From positions 1,178,001 through 1,242,000 of the forward strand of contig OZ244982.1 of the NCBI GenBank assembly GCA_965223115.1: a stretch of 64,000 nucleotides of DNA. Reading direction: 5' to 3'. Made by a program: the position numbers and the translations under genes. This document shows, piece by piece, positions 8,797-17,760 of the stretch. The stretch's first letter is position 1. Each line of letters opens with the position of its first letter. Source of the stretch: CBDCUI01 sp965223115 (GTDB taxonomy: Bacteria; Pseudomonadota; Gammaproteobacteria; UBA4575). The notes under the pieces were generated by a model, which was not told the origin of the DNA, made no database searches, and saw only the letters and a program-made list of their open reading frames with translations.

Positions 8797-9294
8797 TCAA
8801 GCAGGTGCATCACCTAATGATATTTCTGGGAATAACTCTGCTCTTGTAAAACTGCCATCATCATTTTCAATATCTATTGCACGTATTGCATCCATGACAA
8901 GCACAAGGTTTTGATATTCAATATCAGGTTCGAGCAAGATAGAAGCTGCTACTGTATCAGGATACTTGTACTTAATGGCTTGCAAAAATTGTGATAAAGC
9001 TAAAACATCATGCCCTTGTTCTGTTTTTTCAATCACAGAAAGACGGCCACGATTTTTATCCTGCACAATCAGGCGATCACTTTTAATAATTATCTCTAAG
9101 GCAAGTTTTTTATCATCGGGCTTACTTACATTTGACTGAGGAGGCAAATGTAATTCCAAAATTGTAATTTTTGCAAACACCAACATGATTAACAGAAATG
9201 GTACAAGAATTACCATTAGATTCATGAATGGTGTAACGCTTAATTCTGTATCAGAATTATTACAACGTTTGCGTAAGCGTTTTTTTCTAAGCAT
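8797..9294 (-). CDS. ExbD/TolR family proton-channel subunit (first copy)
   Basis: 165 residues. After a strongly basic N-terminus (MLRKKRLRKR), a transmembrane helix (about 20-45) starts at SVTPFMNLMVILVPFLL. At the position where the second copy has its aspartate (FMNL against LMDI) this protein has Asn24, so it appears to lack the usual proton-binding acid. The periplasmic domain (about 55-160) is otherwise ExbD-like. It sits between TolQ and the second ExbD with gaps of 17 and 22 bases. If the Asp is truly absent, this subunit would be structural rather than proton-conducting, as discussed for one subunit in other motors with paired ExbD proteins. Confidence 0.9.
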   Translation of the reverse strand: MLRKKRLRKRCNNSDTELSVTPFMNLMVILVPFLLIMLVFAKITILELHLPPQSNVSKPDDKKLALEIIIKSDRLIVQDKNRGRLSVIEKTEQGHDVLALSQFLQAIKYKYPDTVAASILLEPDIEYQNLVLVMDAIRAIDIENDDGSFTRAELFPEISLGDAPA

Positions 9295-9311
9295 GTTTAA
9301 ATAACTCTTTA

Positions 9312-10058
9312 TTAGGCTGCTGCTGCTTCTGGTTTTCGATCCGTTACAAAGTTCAATACCTTCACTGAAGCCATTTCCAAGCTATCTACAATCTCAGTAG
9401 TTTTAGTGGTAAGCCAAGCATGTACAAGCAAAAGGGGTATACCCACCATTAAGCCGAATGCAGTCGTATTCATCGCTACTGAAATATTTGCAGACAAAAT
9501 ATCAGCTTTATCTGCAGGGTTTGCTTCTGCTATTGATGTGAACGCACCGATAAGACCAATAATCGTTCCAAGCAAACCTAATAATGTTGCGATATTAGCG
9601 AAAGTTGCCAAATAATGAGTACGCCTTTCCAATTTAGGCAGAACTTCCATTAAACCTTCTTCCATTGCAATTTCCACATCATCTCGTCGCCGCGAAGTCT
9701 TAGCCCGCATGAAACCGTAGTGAATAATTCGACTTACTGCAGCCTTAGACTTTTCCGCAAAACCCATCGCTTGAGATAGATTTCCACTTTTAAGTGCAGA
9801 TTGCAGCTTGTTCCACGCAAGCTGATTACGTGTCCGTGATGCTGATAGATATAAATATCTCTCAATCGCAATTGCTATTCCAACGGCTAACACAATTGCA
9901 ATTGGAATCATAAAAGGTCCGCCTGATTGAAAAAATGAAACAACCGTTTCATACAAGCTCATGCTTTGCGGTTCAGTAGTCATCATGGTTTCTGCAACAC
10001 CGGCCGCCATTACCTCTGAACCATCAGCGATGATAATTTCCTGCCCTGTTTGTTCCAT
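9312..10058 (-). CDS. MotA/TolQ/ExbB proton-channel family protein
   Basis: 248 residues. Three transmembrane segments are seen (about 52-72, 150-172, 195-215). The MotA/TolQ core reads LATFANIATLLGLLGTIIGLIGAF, followed by ISVAMNTTAFGLMVGIPLLL, with the conserved threonines of the channel. The N-terminal 45 residues are acidic and periplasmic. AGGAG lies eight bases before the ATG. It heads the motor block (TolQ-ExbD-ExbD-AgmX). This is the inner-membrane proton channel that would energise the complex. Homologues with this neighbourhood include AglR of Myxococcus; the family alone cannot separate AglR, ExbB and TolQ. Confidence 0.94.
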   Translation of the reverse strand: MEQTGQEIIIADGSEVMAAGVAETMMTTEPQSMSLYETVVSFFQSGGPFMIPIAIVLAVGIAIAIERYLYLSASRTRNQLAWNKLQSALKSGNLSQAMGFAEKSKAAVSRIIHYGFMRAKTSRRRDDVEIAMEEGLMEVLPKLERRTHYLATFANIATLLGLLGTIIGLIGAFTSIAEANPADKADILSANISVAMNTTAFGLMVGIPLLLVHAWLTTKTTEIVDSLEMASVKVLNFVTDRKPEAAAA

Positions 10059-10099
10059 TGTCTTGCTCCTTAGCGTTTACGCTACATAAATTACAATAT

Positions 10100-10375
10100 T
10101 TAGTTATATTGTTCGTAATAACTAACTTTTCTTTTGTGTACATCCTTATCCACAGGACCTAACACTTCGTCAATTAAACTTTGTAATGGTTTGCCATCCA
10201 ATTCACCTGGCTCAGGTGCTTTCCAAGGTACGATTACAAGTGCTTTAGGCAATTCCCGGTTACCTATTACAGAAATCCCATCTAACTCTTTTTCAACATC
10301 TTGTGCTGTAACTGCACAACACAAAGATAATAAAGTGAGAAAAACTATGTTCCTTGCTATCAATATATTAACCAT
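10100..10375 (-). CDS. Small exported protein of unknown function
   Basis: About 91 residues from the ATG at 10375; a TTG nine codons earlier overlaps the upstream gene. A signal peptide ends near CCAVTAQ (about 26). The mature part is short and contains GISVIGNRELPKALVIVPWK, a PGELDGKPLQSLIDEVLGPVDKD segment and a charged end. I do not recognise a named domain. It sits between the small TPR lipoprotein and TolQ, and a gene of this size at this place is probably a periplasmic accessory of the machine. Its function is unknown. Confidence 0.75.
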   Translation of the reverse strand: MVNILIARNIVFLTLLSLCCAVTAQDVEKELDGISVIGNRELPKALVIVPWKAPEPGELDGKPLQSLIDEVLGPVDKDVHKRKVSYYEQYN

Positions 10376-10382
10376 CACTTCA

Positions 10383-11012
10383 TTAACTACCTTGTTTCTC
10401 AAGTTGCTTTACCCACGAGGTAACTTGTTTGTCTTGACTACCTGTTAATTTTAGGTAATTCTGATAATGCTCCAGTGCACACTCTATTTTCCTTAAATAC
10501 AGATCACACAAAATACCCAGATTCAGATGGGCGTTTTGATAATCCGGATATGCGGAGAGTGCTTTTTTATATAATCCTTCTGCTTTTTCAAATTCTCCTT
10601 CTTCTCGATTCATAATCGCCAAATAATTCAGTGCATATGGATTATTTGGATTAATAGATAAAGCCTTTTCAAAAGATGCTTTAGCTTGTTTCTTATCACC
10701 CAACTCTTTATGAGCAAGTCCGATATTCACCCATGGACCCGAAATTCTTTTATCCATTCGTGCAACTTTTTTCATTTCATTAATGGCCACTTCATAATTC
10801 TTGGTACGCATATGTTTTAATGCTGCGTTATAAGCTGTGGCAGTTTTTTTACTTACTCTAAAAGAAGGCTGTCCAGCAATCTTTTCTGTTTTCACTTTAG
10901 AAGACGAAATTGTCGTTATTGGTTTCTTAAACTTAGGCACATTTGCACAACCAGTAACAAACACTAAAGCCAAGCAAAACACTAAATTAATAAATATTTT
11001 GTACAAGACCAT
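10383..11012 (-). CDS. TPR lipoprotein (GltE-like by position)
   Basis: 209 residues. The signal peptide ends in the lipobox VTGC (Cys about 21), so the protein should be lipid-anchored. Three to four TPR units cover about 60-185 (for example GPWVNIGLAHKELGDKKQA and YALNYLAIMNREEGEFEKA). The end, YLKLTGSQDKQVTSWVKQL, is a segment I associate with this gammaproteobacterial group. A small TPR lipoprotein beside a TolQ/ExbD motor recalls GltE/AglT of Myxococcus; that equivalence rests on architecture and order only. The start overlaps the previous gene by 26 bases; AGGAG lies unusually close to the ATG, so a TTG two codons later is also possible. Confidence 0.82.
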   Translation of the reverse strand: MVLYKIFINLVFCLALVFVTGCANVPKFKKPITTISSSKVKTEKIAGQPSFRVSKKTATAYNAALKHMRTKNYEVAINEMKKVARMDKRISGPWVNIGLAHKELGDKKQAKASFEKALSINPNNPYALNYLAIMNREEGEFEKAEGLYKKALSAYPDYQNAHLNLGILCDLYLRKIECALEHYQNYLKLTGSQDKQVTSWVKQLEKQGS

Positions 11013-13785
11013 CACTCCTTTCGGCTTTCACGTATTGCGCTGGTGCTAATATGGCAAGTTCAGTCATGCTTTTTTTAATCCATTCATCGTAAACACCATC
11101 TGAAATACGTGTAATATTTAGTTCATACGTTTCAATTGCCTGCTCTTCAAAAGGATACGCTTGCTCTTCTAGTAAAATATCGTATTGTGCTAACTCTTCT
11201 GCTGATAGATTAGGTGGACGATCTGACTCTATAAGTGCTTTACTAAAATCTTGGTAAATGCGGGCTGTCCAATAAGTTGCAGCTGTAGTTACTTGTTCCA
11301 CTTTGTAACGACTTGCAGCTTCATAAGCATCTAATGCTATTTGCATTTGTTTCTTTTTGCGTTTTAGATTTTTCTTCAGTGGATGAGTTAAAAAGATTTG
11401 ATTGAACGTTTCATATTCAGGTTTAGCTAGCTCTAATGTTGCATTGGCTGCCAAAAACTTGGTTCTAGCACTACGTTCTGCACCTGCTTTGGCATCCGCT
11501 TCAATAATTCTTTCTTGCCAATCAATTTTATCATTGTGATAGTTACGTTCACCATACATAACAACTAATTTATGCATGGCTTCCATTGCTGGTTCTACAG
11601 GTTTTGGGTGTTTTTCTATGTAGTTGATTAGGCTTTTTTCTGCACTGACAAAATCACCACCTTTATTATATAAATCGATGGCTTGTAAACGTGCCTCACG
11701 TTGTAAAGCAACGTCTTTTGTACTATTGCCAATAGACTCATATTCTTTTGCAGCTTTAACAGGCTGTCCGCTTTTATCATAAGAAACAGCCAGCTTGCGT
11801 GTTACTTCTGGCTGTAATTTATGTTTTGGATAGCGATAGCGGAAATCTTCTAAAGTAGATGCTGCACGTCTCCAATCTTCAAGCTCTAATAAAGTAGCCG
11901 ATGCGTCATACTGTGCAGTTGCACGTATCTCAGCATCTGGCACAACTTTGCCTACCCGCAAGTAATGCTGCACTGCTGCTTTAAGGTCTCCTTCTTTTTT
12001 ACTTGCTTCACCTTGCTTATACACAGATGCAGCCAGTTTTTGTTTGAGTGGGTCACGTAAATCTTTTTTTGCCTCTACACGTGACAACGCTTGTATATAC
12101 GCTTTTTCAGAAGTTGCATATTCTCCTGTGTCAAATGCTGAATGAGCTGCAACAGTCCAAGCTGAAAATTGTAACTTTTTATCTGCTGTTGGATATTTCT
12201 GAATCACAATATTTGCAGCGGTCATTGCACGAGGGTAATCCTGTCGTGCATATAATTCTTCTGCAGCTACTGTCATCACCTTGGCTACTTCAGAATGACT
12301 TGGGAAATGCTTGGCAAACTTAAAGCTACTGTCTATTAGCTGGCCTTTAATTAAGACTTGATTCGATGTATTTTTTTCTACTTTTAACCATTCGTTATAA
12401 GCAATAATTGCAGCATAACCAGATTCTGAAGATTTTGAATGCTTTTTATAATCGTAAGCAGTTTTCTCATATTCATTAACTGCATTTTTATATTGTTTGG
12501 TTTCATAAAACACTTCAGCAAGATAAAAATTCATCTCAGGAGCTTTTTCATCTTGCGGAAATGATTCTAAGTATGCGTTATACCAAATAGCTGCTTCAGC
12601 ATAGAACTCTTTTTTCTTTCGGGCTTTTTGTGCAATCGAGTGATAGTGTTTAGCCAAATCGGTAATTGTAGACTTGAGTAAAGTTACAATATCATTAGAG
12701 GCTTGAATATCATTATGCGCCCAATATTCTGACTTTAAATTATAATCAACCACAAATTGTTTCTTGGCACGCAGCACTTCTGAAGGAAACTCACCTTTCT
12801 GATATGCCTCGATAGATTTAATCTGAAAATGTGGTGCTTTCGGACTGAACTTATGGTTCTCGACAAATTCACGATATGTATTCGCTGCATCGCTCCAACG
12901 TCGTTTTTCTAAATATTGTTCACCTAACCTCTCGTATACGAGTATTTCATATGGTTTTCTACCACTTTTATTGTAAAAACCCGAAACTTCATTTGGTCCA
13001 CCTAAATAACCAAAACTTAACCCAGTAGCACGCAATGTGTCATCCAATAATTCTTGATCCGCTCTCGATAGCTGCGCAATATTTTCAGCTTCAACACCTG
13101 ATCTGAGCAATTCTCCAAGCACTTTATTAAATGAAGGTAATGCATAGTCATAATCAAGTTGTTTAAAATGAGACCAACCGTGTTTATAAAGTGAATGAAT
13201 ATAATAATCACTTTCAGGTCCTTTATGGATAACAGAGGCATAGGCTGTTTCTGCTACAGAGTATTGCTTTTCCACAAACAATATTTCTGCACGTCTAAAT
13301 TGAGCTTCAGTAAAATAAATTGAGTCTGGATACTCATACACTAGCTGATCTAGTGATTTTAATGCCTTTTCATATTCTTCGCTTAACTCATAGGCACGCG
13401 ACAGTTGATACAAGACACGGTCTCTGCCCGGGTATTCTGGATGACTCTTTAATATATCTTCATATAGACTGATTGTTTCCGCAAATGTTGAAGAATTAAC
13501 CAATTCTACTTGTTCAGCTAAATAATCTTCACTTTCCTCCATGCGTAAATCACCTAAACGACGCATTACTTCTGGGTTTACATCTTGTGGATTTTCCCTT
13601 ATTAGCTTTCTATATTGATTAATTGCTTTTGTGCGACTGCTTTTTACAGGTAGATCTTCTTTAACAACTACACGCTTTTTACTTATGCTACCGATAGTAT
13701 CGCTTCTTCCACCGAAGCTTCCACAAGAAGCTAGTACTGATGCAATCACAGCAATTAGAATTAATTTAAGAACCATATTTACCAT
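10987..13785 (-). CDS. Large TPR lipoprotein (GltD-like by architecture)
   Basis: About 932 residues. It begins with a lipoprotein signal ending LASC (Cys about 20). The rest is almost entirely helical repeats of TPR type; recurrent forms are ILKSHPEYPGRDRVLYQLSR, LVYEYPDSIYFTEAQFRRAE and EKAYIQALSRV. Such long TPR solenoids in motor operons (GltD/AgnA in Myxococcus) act as periplasmic scaffolds. The ATG at 13785 is preferred over a TTG four codons earlier; an ATG at 13776 would remove the 7-base overlap with the upstream gene. I see no catalytic motif. The function is probably assembly or load transmission. Confidence 0.85.
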   Translation of the reverse strand: MVNMVLKLILIAVIASVLASCGSFGGRSDTIGSISKKRVVVKEDLPVKSSRTKAINQYRKLIRENPQDVNPEVMRRLGDLRMEESEDYLAEQVELVNSSTFAETISLYEDILKSHPEYPGRDRVLYQLSRAYELSEEYEKALKSLDQLVYEYPDSIYFTEAQFRRAEILFVEKQYSVAETAYASVIHKGPESDYYIHSLYKHGWSHFKQLDYDYALPSFNKVLGELLRSGVEAENIAQLSRADQELLDDTLRATGLSFGYLGGPNEVSGFYNKSGRKPYEILVYERLGEQYLEKRRWSDAANTYREFVENHKFSPKAPHFQIKSIEAYQKGEFPSEVLRAKKQFVVDYNLKSEYWAHNDIQASNDIVTLLKSTITDLAKHYHSIAQKARKKKEFYAEAAIWYNAYLESFPQDEKAPEMNFYLAEVFYETKQYKNAVNEYEKTAYDYKKHSKSSESGYAAIIAYNEWLKVEKNTSNQVLIKGQLIDSSFKFAKHFPSHSEVAKVMTVAAEELYARQDYPRAMTAANIVIQKYPTADKKLQFSAWTVAAHSAFDTGEYATSEKAYIQALSRVEAKKDLRDPLKQKLAASVYKQGEASKKEGDLKAAVQHYLRVGKVVPDAEIRATAQYDASATLLELEDWRRAASTLEDFRYRYPKHKLQPEVTRKLAVSYDKSGQPVKAAKEYESIGNSTKDVALQREARLQAIDLYNKGGDFVSAEKSLINYIEKHPKPVEPAMEAMHKLVVMYGERNYHNDKIDWQERIIEADAKAGAERSARTKFLAANATLELAKPEYETFNQIFLTHPLKKNLKRKKKQMQIALDAYEAASRYKVEQVTTAATYWTARIYQDFSKALIESDRPPNLSAEELAQYDILLEEQAYPFEEQAIETYELNITRISDGVYDEWIKKSMTELAILAPAQYVKAERSDGLVQNIY

Positions 13786-15749
13786 GGCCACCACCAACTC
13801 TTGGATTTCTTTTTCTCAGATTCTTTTAATTCTGATTCTTTATTTTTCATAGTGGCAGATGATGCAGCTTGATCATAAGCCGAAGCGAGCGCAAATCGAG
13901 CATGCTTTTCATAACCTATTAAAATATTTTCACGTTGTTTTAGTTCGTTAACTGCCACATGTTCCAAATATCTAGACTGTTTTTCAAAAACACGATCTAC
14001 AATCGGTATAAGACGTTTAATTTCTTTTTTCAACACAAGTATTCTTGATTCAAATTCATCAAACTCAACAACACTTTGGTTTATGGCTTCTTTTACTGAA
14101 GCACTTTTACCTGGTGTTATTTTTAAATGTTTATATACATCTGATATATCTTGTTTGTATTCCCACTTTCTATTTATATAGTCATTATGAATATTCCAAT
14201 GCATTACACCTTTCATCAAAGCAAGCTTTTCCTGCATTTGTTTTAATTTTGGATCTTCTAGGTCTTGACCTTCCAATACTTTTATCTTTTTCGACAAAAT
14301 TTCAATCTGTGAAAGCTTTTGCTTTTCATATGGCGTAGCCAGTTCAATAAAATCTCCTTCTTTTTCGATTTTATTTAATGAATTAGTTAACTTAGCTTGA
14401 GTTTCTTGTAATTTATTAATATCTAGTTCTTCGAGCCTTTTTTTCACTAATGGTAAATATTTTTGATATCTTGCTTTTCTTGTCTCAAGCATTGTTATAT
14501 AAATTGATATATTGCTATCCCAATACTCTAGATTTTTCTTGAGATAAAGAATGTCTCTAAAGTTTTTTAACGCTTCATGAAACTTATGTTCGGCTAAAAG
14601 CTCAGTAAAATATTTAACTTCGGGTAATTCAGGTAATTCTCTTAATGACCAAAACCAACCCATTTGTGGACCACCCTTAGTACGATCCAACAACGCATTT
14701 ACTAAAACTCCTTGTTCAATTTCGCGAGCCGAATTAGCAAGTTCTTGCGCTTCGTTTAGATAGACTTCTGCGGCTTGCTCGTAAGCTTTAACAGCTCTAC
14801 CTCTTAACCCCATTTTGTTATATGCATATGCAAGCGCTAATATACCTTCTTGCACTTCTGGGTGATAAGCATCACGATTTCGCAACTCCATTAAAGGCAC
14901 TAATGCGGCCTCATGTTTTTCAGCTTCAGTATTTGCCCAACCGATTCCAAGTAAGGCCATATTCGAATACAAACCTTGCAAGCGTACTTTTTTCAAATAC
15001 TTTGTTGCTTCTTCAGGTCGCTTATTTTGTATAAGTGTTAAGCCAGAGGCCAAATTTGCTTTGTCCCGCAATGTTCTTATCGCCTCTGTTTTAGCTTTAG
15101 CTTTACCAACCGTTTTTAAATATTTAATTCCTTCATCTATATTGCCACGTTTAGTAAAGGCAACGCCTAAATTGTAATTAGCATAAGGTCGATAATTCTT
15201 TGGCCCTTTCCAGTTATCCAGGCTTAAAATAGCTTCTTCATATCTACCTTGTGCCAAATAAACTTGTCCCATTAATAATTTAAGATCGCCAAATACACTT
15301 TCTTGCACAGGACCCTTTACATTCTCTAAAAAGCTTGCTGCCTGATCCACATAGCCACGTTGGAAATAGATTTTAGCTAAATAGTAATAAGCTCTATTTT
15401 TAATGGTTTCTCTTACGTTGCCTTGCAACAACTTGTCAAATATCCTAGAAGCTTCTTTATGTAAACCATAAGAGAGATCAATGCCTCCTAACAACAATTC
15501 ATCTTCAGGTGAATGATTTGATACTCTGTTTAATTCCTGTGCCGCTAAGAGATGAACAATCGAAGTAAAATAATCCTCTTGATAAAAATGAAATAATACT
15601 TCGCCATAATGCAAGTCTTTAACTACATTAGGTTCACGTATATTGGCTTGAGTACTTGCTGAAAAAAATACCAATATAAATATGCAAAAAGCCAAGACGA
15701 ACTTGGCTTTTGGTTTTAACACCACTCTTGTATAAGCAGTAATCAACAT
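13779..15749 (-). CDS. Exported TPR and coiled-coil protein
   Basis: 656 residues. A signal peptide ends near STQANI (about 35) without a lipobox. TPR units occupy about 45-340 (FDKLLQGNVRETIKNRAYYYLAKIYF begins one). The second half (about 420-630) is strongly charged, with heptad patterns typical of coiled coil, and the protein ends in a lysine-rich stretch closed by WWWPW. It lies between the small coiled-coil protein (9 bases) and the large TPR lipoprotein (overlap). I infer a periplasmic scaffold. The tryptophan-rich end is odd and may contact a membrane or a partner. Confidence 0.84.
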   Translation of the reverse strand: MLITAYTRVVLKPKAKFVLAFCIFILVFFSASTQANIREPNVVKDLHYGEVLFHFYQEDYFTSIVHLLAAQELNRVSNHSPEDELLLGGIDLSYGLHKEASRIFDKLLQGNVRETIKNRAYYYLAKIYFQRGYVDQAASFLENVKGPVQESVFGDLKLLMGQVYLAQGRYEEAILSLDNWKGPKNYRPYANYNLGVAFTKRGNIDEGIKYLKTVGKAKAKTEAIRTLRDKANLASGLTLIQNKRPEEATKYLKKVRLQGLYSNMALLGIGWANTEAEKHEAALVPLMELRNRDAYHPEVQEGILALAYAYNKMGLRGRAVKAYEQAAEVYLNEAQELANSAREIEQGVLVNALLDRTKGGPQMGWFWSLRELPELPEVKYFTELLAEHKFHEALKNFRDILYLKKNLEYWDSNISIYITMLETRKARYQKYLPLVKKRLEELDINKLQETQAKLTNSLNKIEKEGDFIELATPYEKQKLSQIEILSKKIKVLEGQDLEDPKLKQMQEKLALMKGVMHWNIHNDYINRKWEYKQDISDVYKHLKITPGKSASVKEAINQSVVEFDEFESRILVLKKEIKRLIPIVDRVFEKQSRYLEHVAVNELKQRENILIGYEKHARFALASAYDQAASSATMKNKESELKESEKKKSKSWWWPW

Positions 15750-15757
15750 ATTTTAGA

Positions 15758-16306
15758 TTATTCCCATTCTTTTACGACAAAATCGGGTTGGTGCTTTGCT
15801 GTTTGATCAGTAATTTTTAGTTCTACATATTTAGCACCCAAGCCTTTATCTATAATGCGATTTGCGCCTCTTTTAAAATCTCGTCCTTTAGGACCACGCC
15901 CAACAAAATAGGCTACTAACTCATGCTCACCAGAGGGCAAGTTCCCTATATATATTTGATGTACACCGCCACGTAACAAAGCATCTACTTCACGCTCTGT
16001 GTATAAGTAGTTTGCAACTACTTTCTCATTTAATGTGACCTGCACCGAGTCTAAGTCGAAAAAGTCTCCTACATCGACAGACACATAAACTGCAACTTGA
16101 GTATTTGATGGGTACAGTAACTCTTCTTCAAGAATATAAAGATCACGATTCAATTCTAAAACTTCTTGTTTTAAAGTTTGTATTTCTTGATCAAGATTTT
16201 TGAATTTTTGATTTTCTTGCAAAGCAGGTTGACTAATATCCGCCATTGCAGCACTCATATAAGTCAAAATTGCAACAAAAAATATTTTGATTAACTTGGT
16301 ATACAT
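15758..16306 (-). CDS. Exported coiled-coil plus beta-domain protein, motor-operon accessory
   Basis: 182 residues. Signal peptide to about 22 (SAAMA), then a heptad-like helix (about 30-65; FKNLDQEIQTLKQEVLELNRDL), then a beta-rich domain (about 70-180; VAVYVSVDVGDFFDLDSVQVTLN...LPSGEHELVAYFVGRGPKG). The GEHELVAYFVG pattern resembles Ig-like or carbohydrate-binding beta-sandwich surfaces but fits no family I can name with confidence. Similar proteins have sometimes been labelled as AraC regulators; the sequence shows no helix-turn-helix and an export signal, so that label would be wrong. A very strong ribosome site (GGAGG) precedes the ATG. Confidence 0.78.
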   Translation of the reverse strand: MYTKLIKIFFVAILTYMSAAMADISQPALQENQKFKNLDQEIQTLKQEVLELNRDLYILEEELLYPSNTQVAVYVSVDVGDFFDLDSVQVTLNEKVVANYLYTEREVDALLRGGVHQIYIGNLPSGEHELVAYFVGRGPKGRDFKRGANRIIDKGLGAKYVELKITDQTAKHQPDFVVKEWE

Positions 16307-16342
16307 ATTTAGCCTCCATTGGCGAGTGCCAATCGCCTTTTT

Positions 16343-17470
16343 TTAATACCAGGCTGAGAAATAGAACTGCACAGTGGTTGCATCAAATGAATAGCCGCTA
16401 CCCAAACTTGCAGTGTCCGTAACGGAGCGAATTCCTGAATAATTGTCGTAATCGTACTGCAAATATTCGACCGCAAGGTTAAGCGAAGCAGTACGTAAAA
16501 ATTTATAATCTTTGAACAAGTCATATTGGATACGTGCTCCTATTGAATAACTGTCAAATGAGCTCAACTCCTTATCTCGTGCCATATACCTCATCGGCGC
16601 ACTAAAATTATCACTGTAAAAGCTCGCCTCATCCTGGCTGTAATAACGTCCGTAAATATCAGCAACCCATTGATTTCCAATATATTGTGAGTAATTTAGG
16701 TCTAAGGTATGGGCGCGAATATCCCAAGTGTCCCTATAAAACCGATAACCGAGCGATGTTGAGGCGCGATGTTGCCAGTATTTGATACCTTTTAGGGCAA
16801 AAGCCTGCCCAGTGCGGGTACGTGGGTAGCGTTCTGAGCCACTCCCTAGAGAAACCCCATTAACAAAAACAAAGCGATAAGGATTATTAAGGAAACCTTC
16901 TTCTACTGTAGCTTCATAATCAAATCCTAAAACTATTGTTTTAGTTAGGACTTGTGAGAGCCCTGCCCTGAAAGAATAGCGGTCTAAATCTTCTGAAAAA
17001 CTATCTAGATCATTTCGTTCAACATCATCAGCTCCAATTGATGCACCAATATTGACTGTTGTCAACGCACCAAACATTTCATGCGAAATATCAAAATTTA
17101 CTGTATCAGATTGATAATCATCTTCATTGCTGTGCGTATAAGATAAATCTAAAATAGTATTGTCTCGCAAATAAGAACCGCCCAAAGTAAATTCATCACG
17201 ATCTTCTGAATATTCACTTGCACCTGCTAAAACATCTGGCGACGCACCGCTTATACTATCGTGATGATAACCTCCATATATAGAATATTTACTTGCAAAG
17301 TTTTTTCGAACTAAAAGTGTTGGCCCATCTACTTCTACTCCTCCACCATCATAATAGTGGTAACCTGCATCGGCACGTTCATCTGGTAATACAGCAGCAG
17401 TTGCTGTATTAAACAAACAAATACAAAGTAAAACGAACCAATTGAACAAATTATTTAATACTTTACCCAT
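16343..17470 (-). CDS. DUF3570 outer-membrane beta-barrel protein
   Basis: About 375 residues from the ATG at 17470; another ATG at 17500 overlaps the DUF4266 gene. The signal peptide ends near ATAAVLPDE. The remainder is a long run of amphipathic strands ending in a terminal aromatic residue (FYFSAWY), as outer-membrane barrels do. The early GYHYYDGGGVEVDGPTLLVRK segment is the start of DUF3570. DUF3570, DUF4266 and a TlpA thioredoxin are recurrent neighbours in several phyla, and that trio is complete here. The natural ligand or cargo is not known. Confidence 0.88.
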   Translation of the reverse strand: MGKVLNNLFNWFVLLCICLFNTATAAVLPDERADAGYHYYDGGGVEVDGPTLLVRKNFASKYSIYGGYHHDSISGASPDVLAGASEYSEDRDEFTLGGSYLRDNTILDLSYTHSNEDDYQSDTVNFDISHEMFGALTTVNIGASIGADDVERNDLDSFSEDLDRYSFRAGLSQVLTKTIVLGFDYEATVEEGFLNNPYRFVFVNGVSLGSGSERYPRTRTGQAFALKGIKYWQHRASTSLGYRFYRDTWDIRAHTLDLNYSQYIGNQWVADIYGRYYSQDEASFYSDNFSAPMRYMARDKELSSFDSYSIGARIQYDLFKDYKFLRTASLNLAVEYLQYDYDNYSGIRSVTDTASLGSGYSFDATTVQFYFSAWY

Positions 17471-17484
17471 TCTTTCATAACTTT

Positions 17485-17760
17485 TTAATTGCAACCACAT
17501 CCACCACCATGGGCAAATCCTGCGCCACGCGCACCCTCACGCACATTAAATACGTGTTGCCTATATTTATTTGATAGTGGATCTTTATTAAAACTCATAA
17601 TAGGATCTGCGAGATATTCTCGCTCGTAGGGAGCTACCCAAGGCTCTATTTTTGGAACTTCAGGAAAACGAAATGAAGAACATGCACTTACAATAAACAA
17701 AAAAACTACTACAAGGAGTTTTAATGATATTTTATATGCTAGCTTTTGATTCATATTCAT
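17485..17760 (-). CDS. DUF4266 lipoprotein with C-terminal Gly-Gly-Gly-Cys-Gly-Cys-Asn
   Basis: 91 residues. A lipoprotein signal ends VSAC (Cys 27). The short mature region contains KIEPWVAPYEREYLADPIM, the DUF4266 core, and ends GFAHGGGCGCN, with a CxC pair at 88 and 90. The exposed CxC next to a TlpA gene suggests a thiol or metal-binding tail that needs to be kept reduced, but this is inference. The ATG overlaps the TlpA stop codon as ATGA, so the two are translationally coupled. No activity is established for the family as far as I know. Confidence 0.9.
   Translation of the reverse strand: MNMNQKLAYKISLKLLVVVFLFIVSACSSFRFPEVPKIEPWVAPYEREYLADPIMSFNKDPLSNKYRQHVFNVREGARGAGFAHGGGCGCN

Noticed and set aside
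10134..10448. A 104-codon plus-strand frame across the small exported protein and the TPR gene
   Set aside because: It is an antisense shadow of two supported genes, with no domain and no ribosome site.
13779..15749. D-Q-A-A-S-S-A-T near the end of the TPR protein as a flavin acceptor for ApbE
   Set aside because: The spacing is one residue longer than the known D-x-x-S/T-G/S-A-T motif, and it lies in a low-complexity, coiled-coil part.
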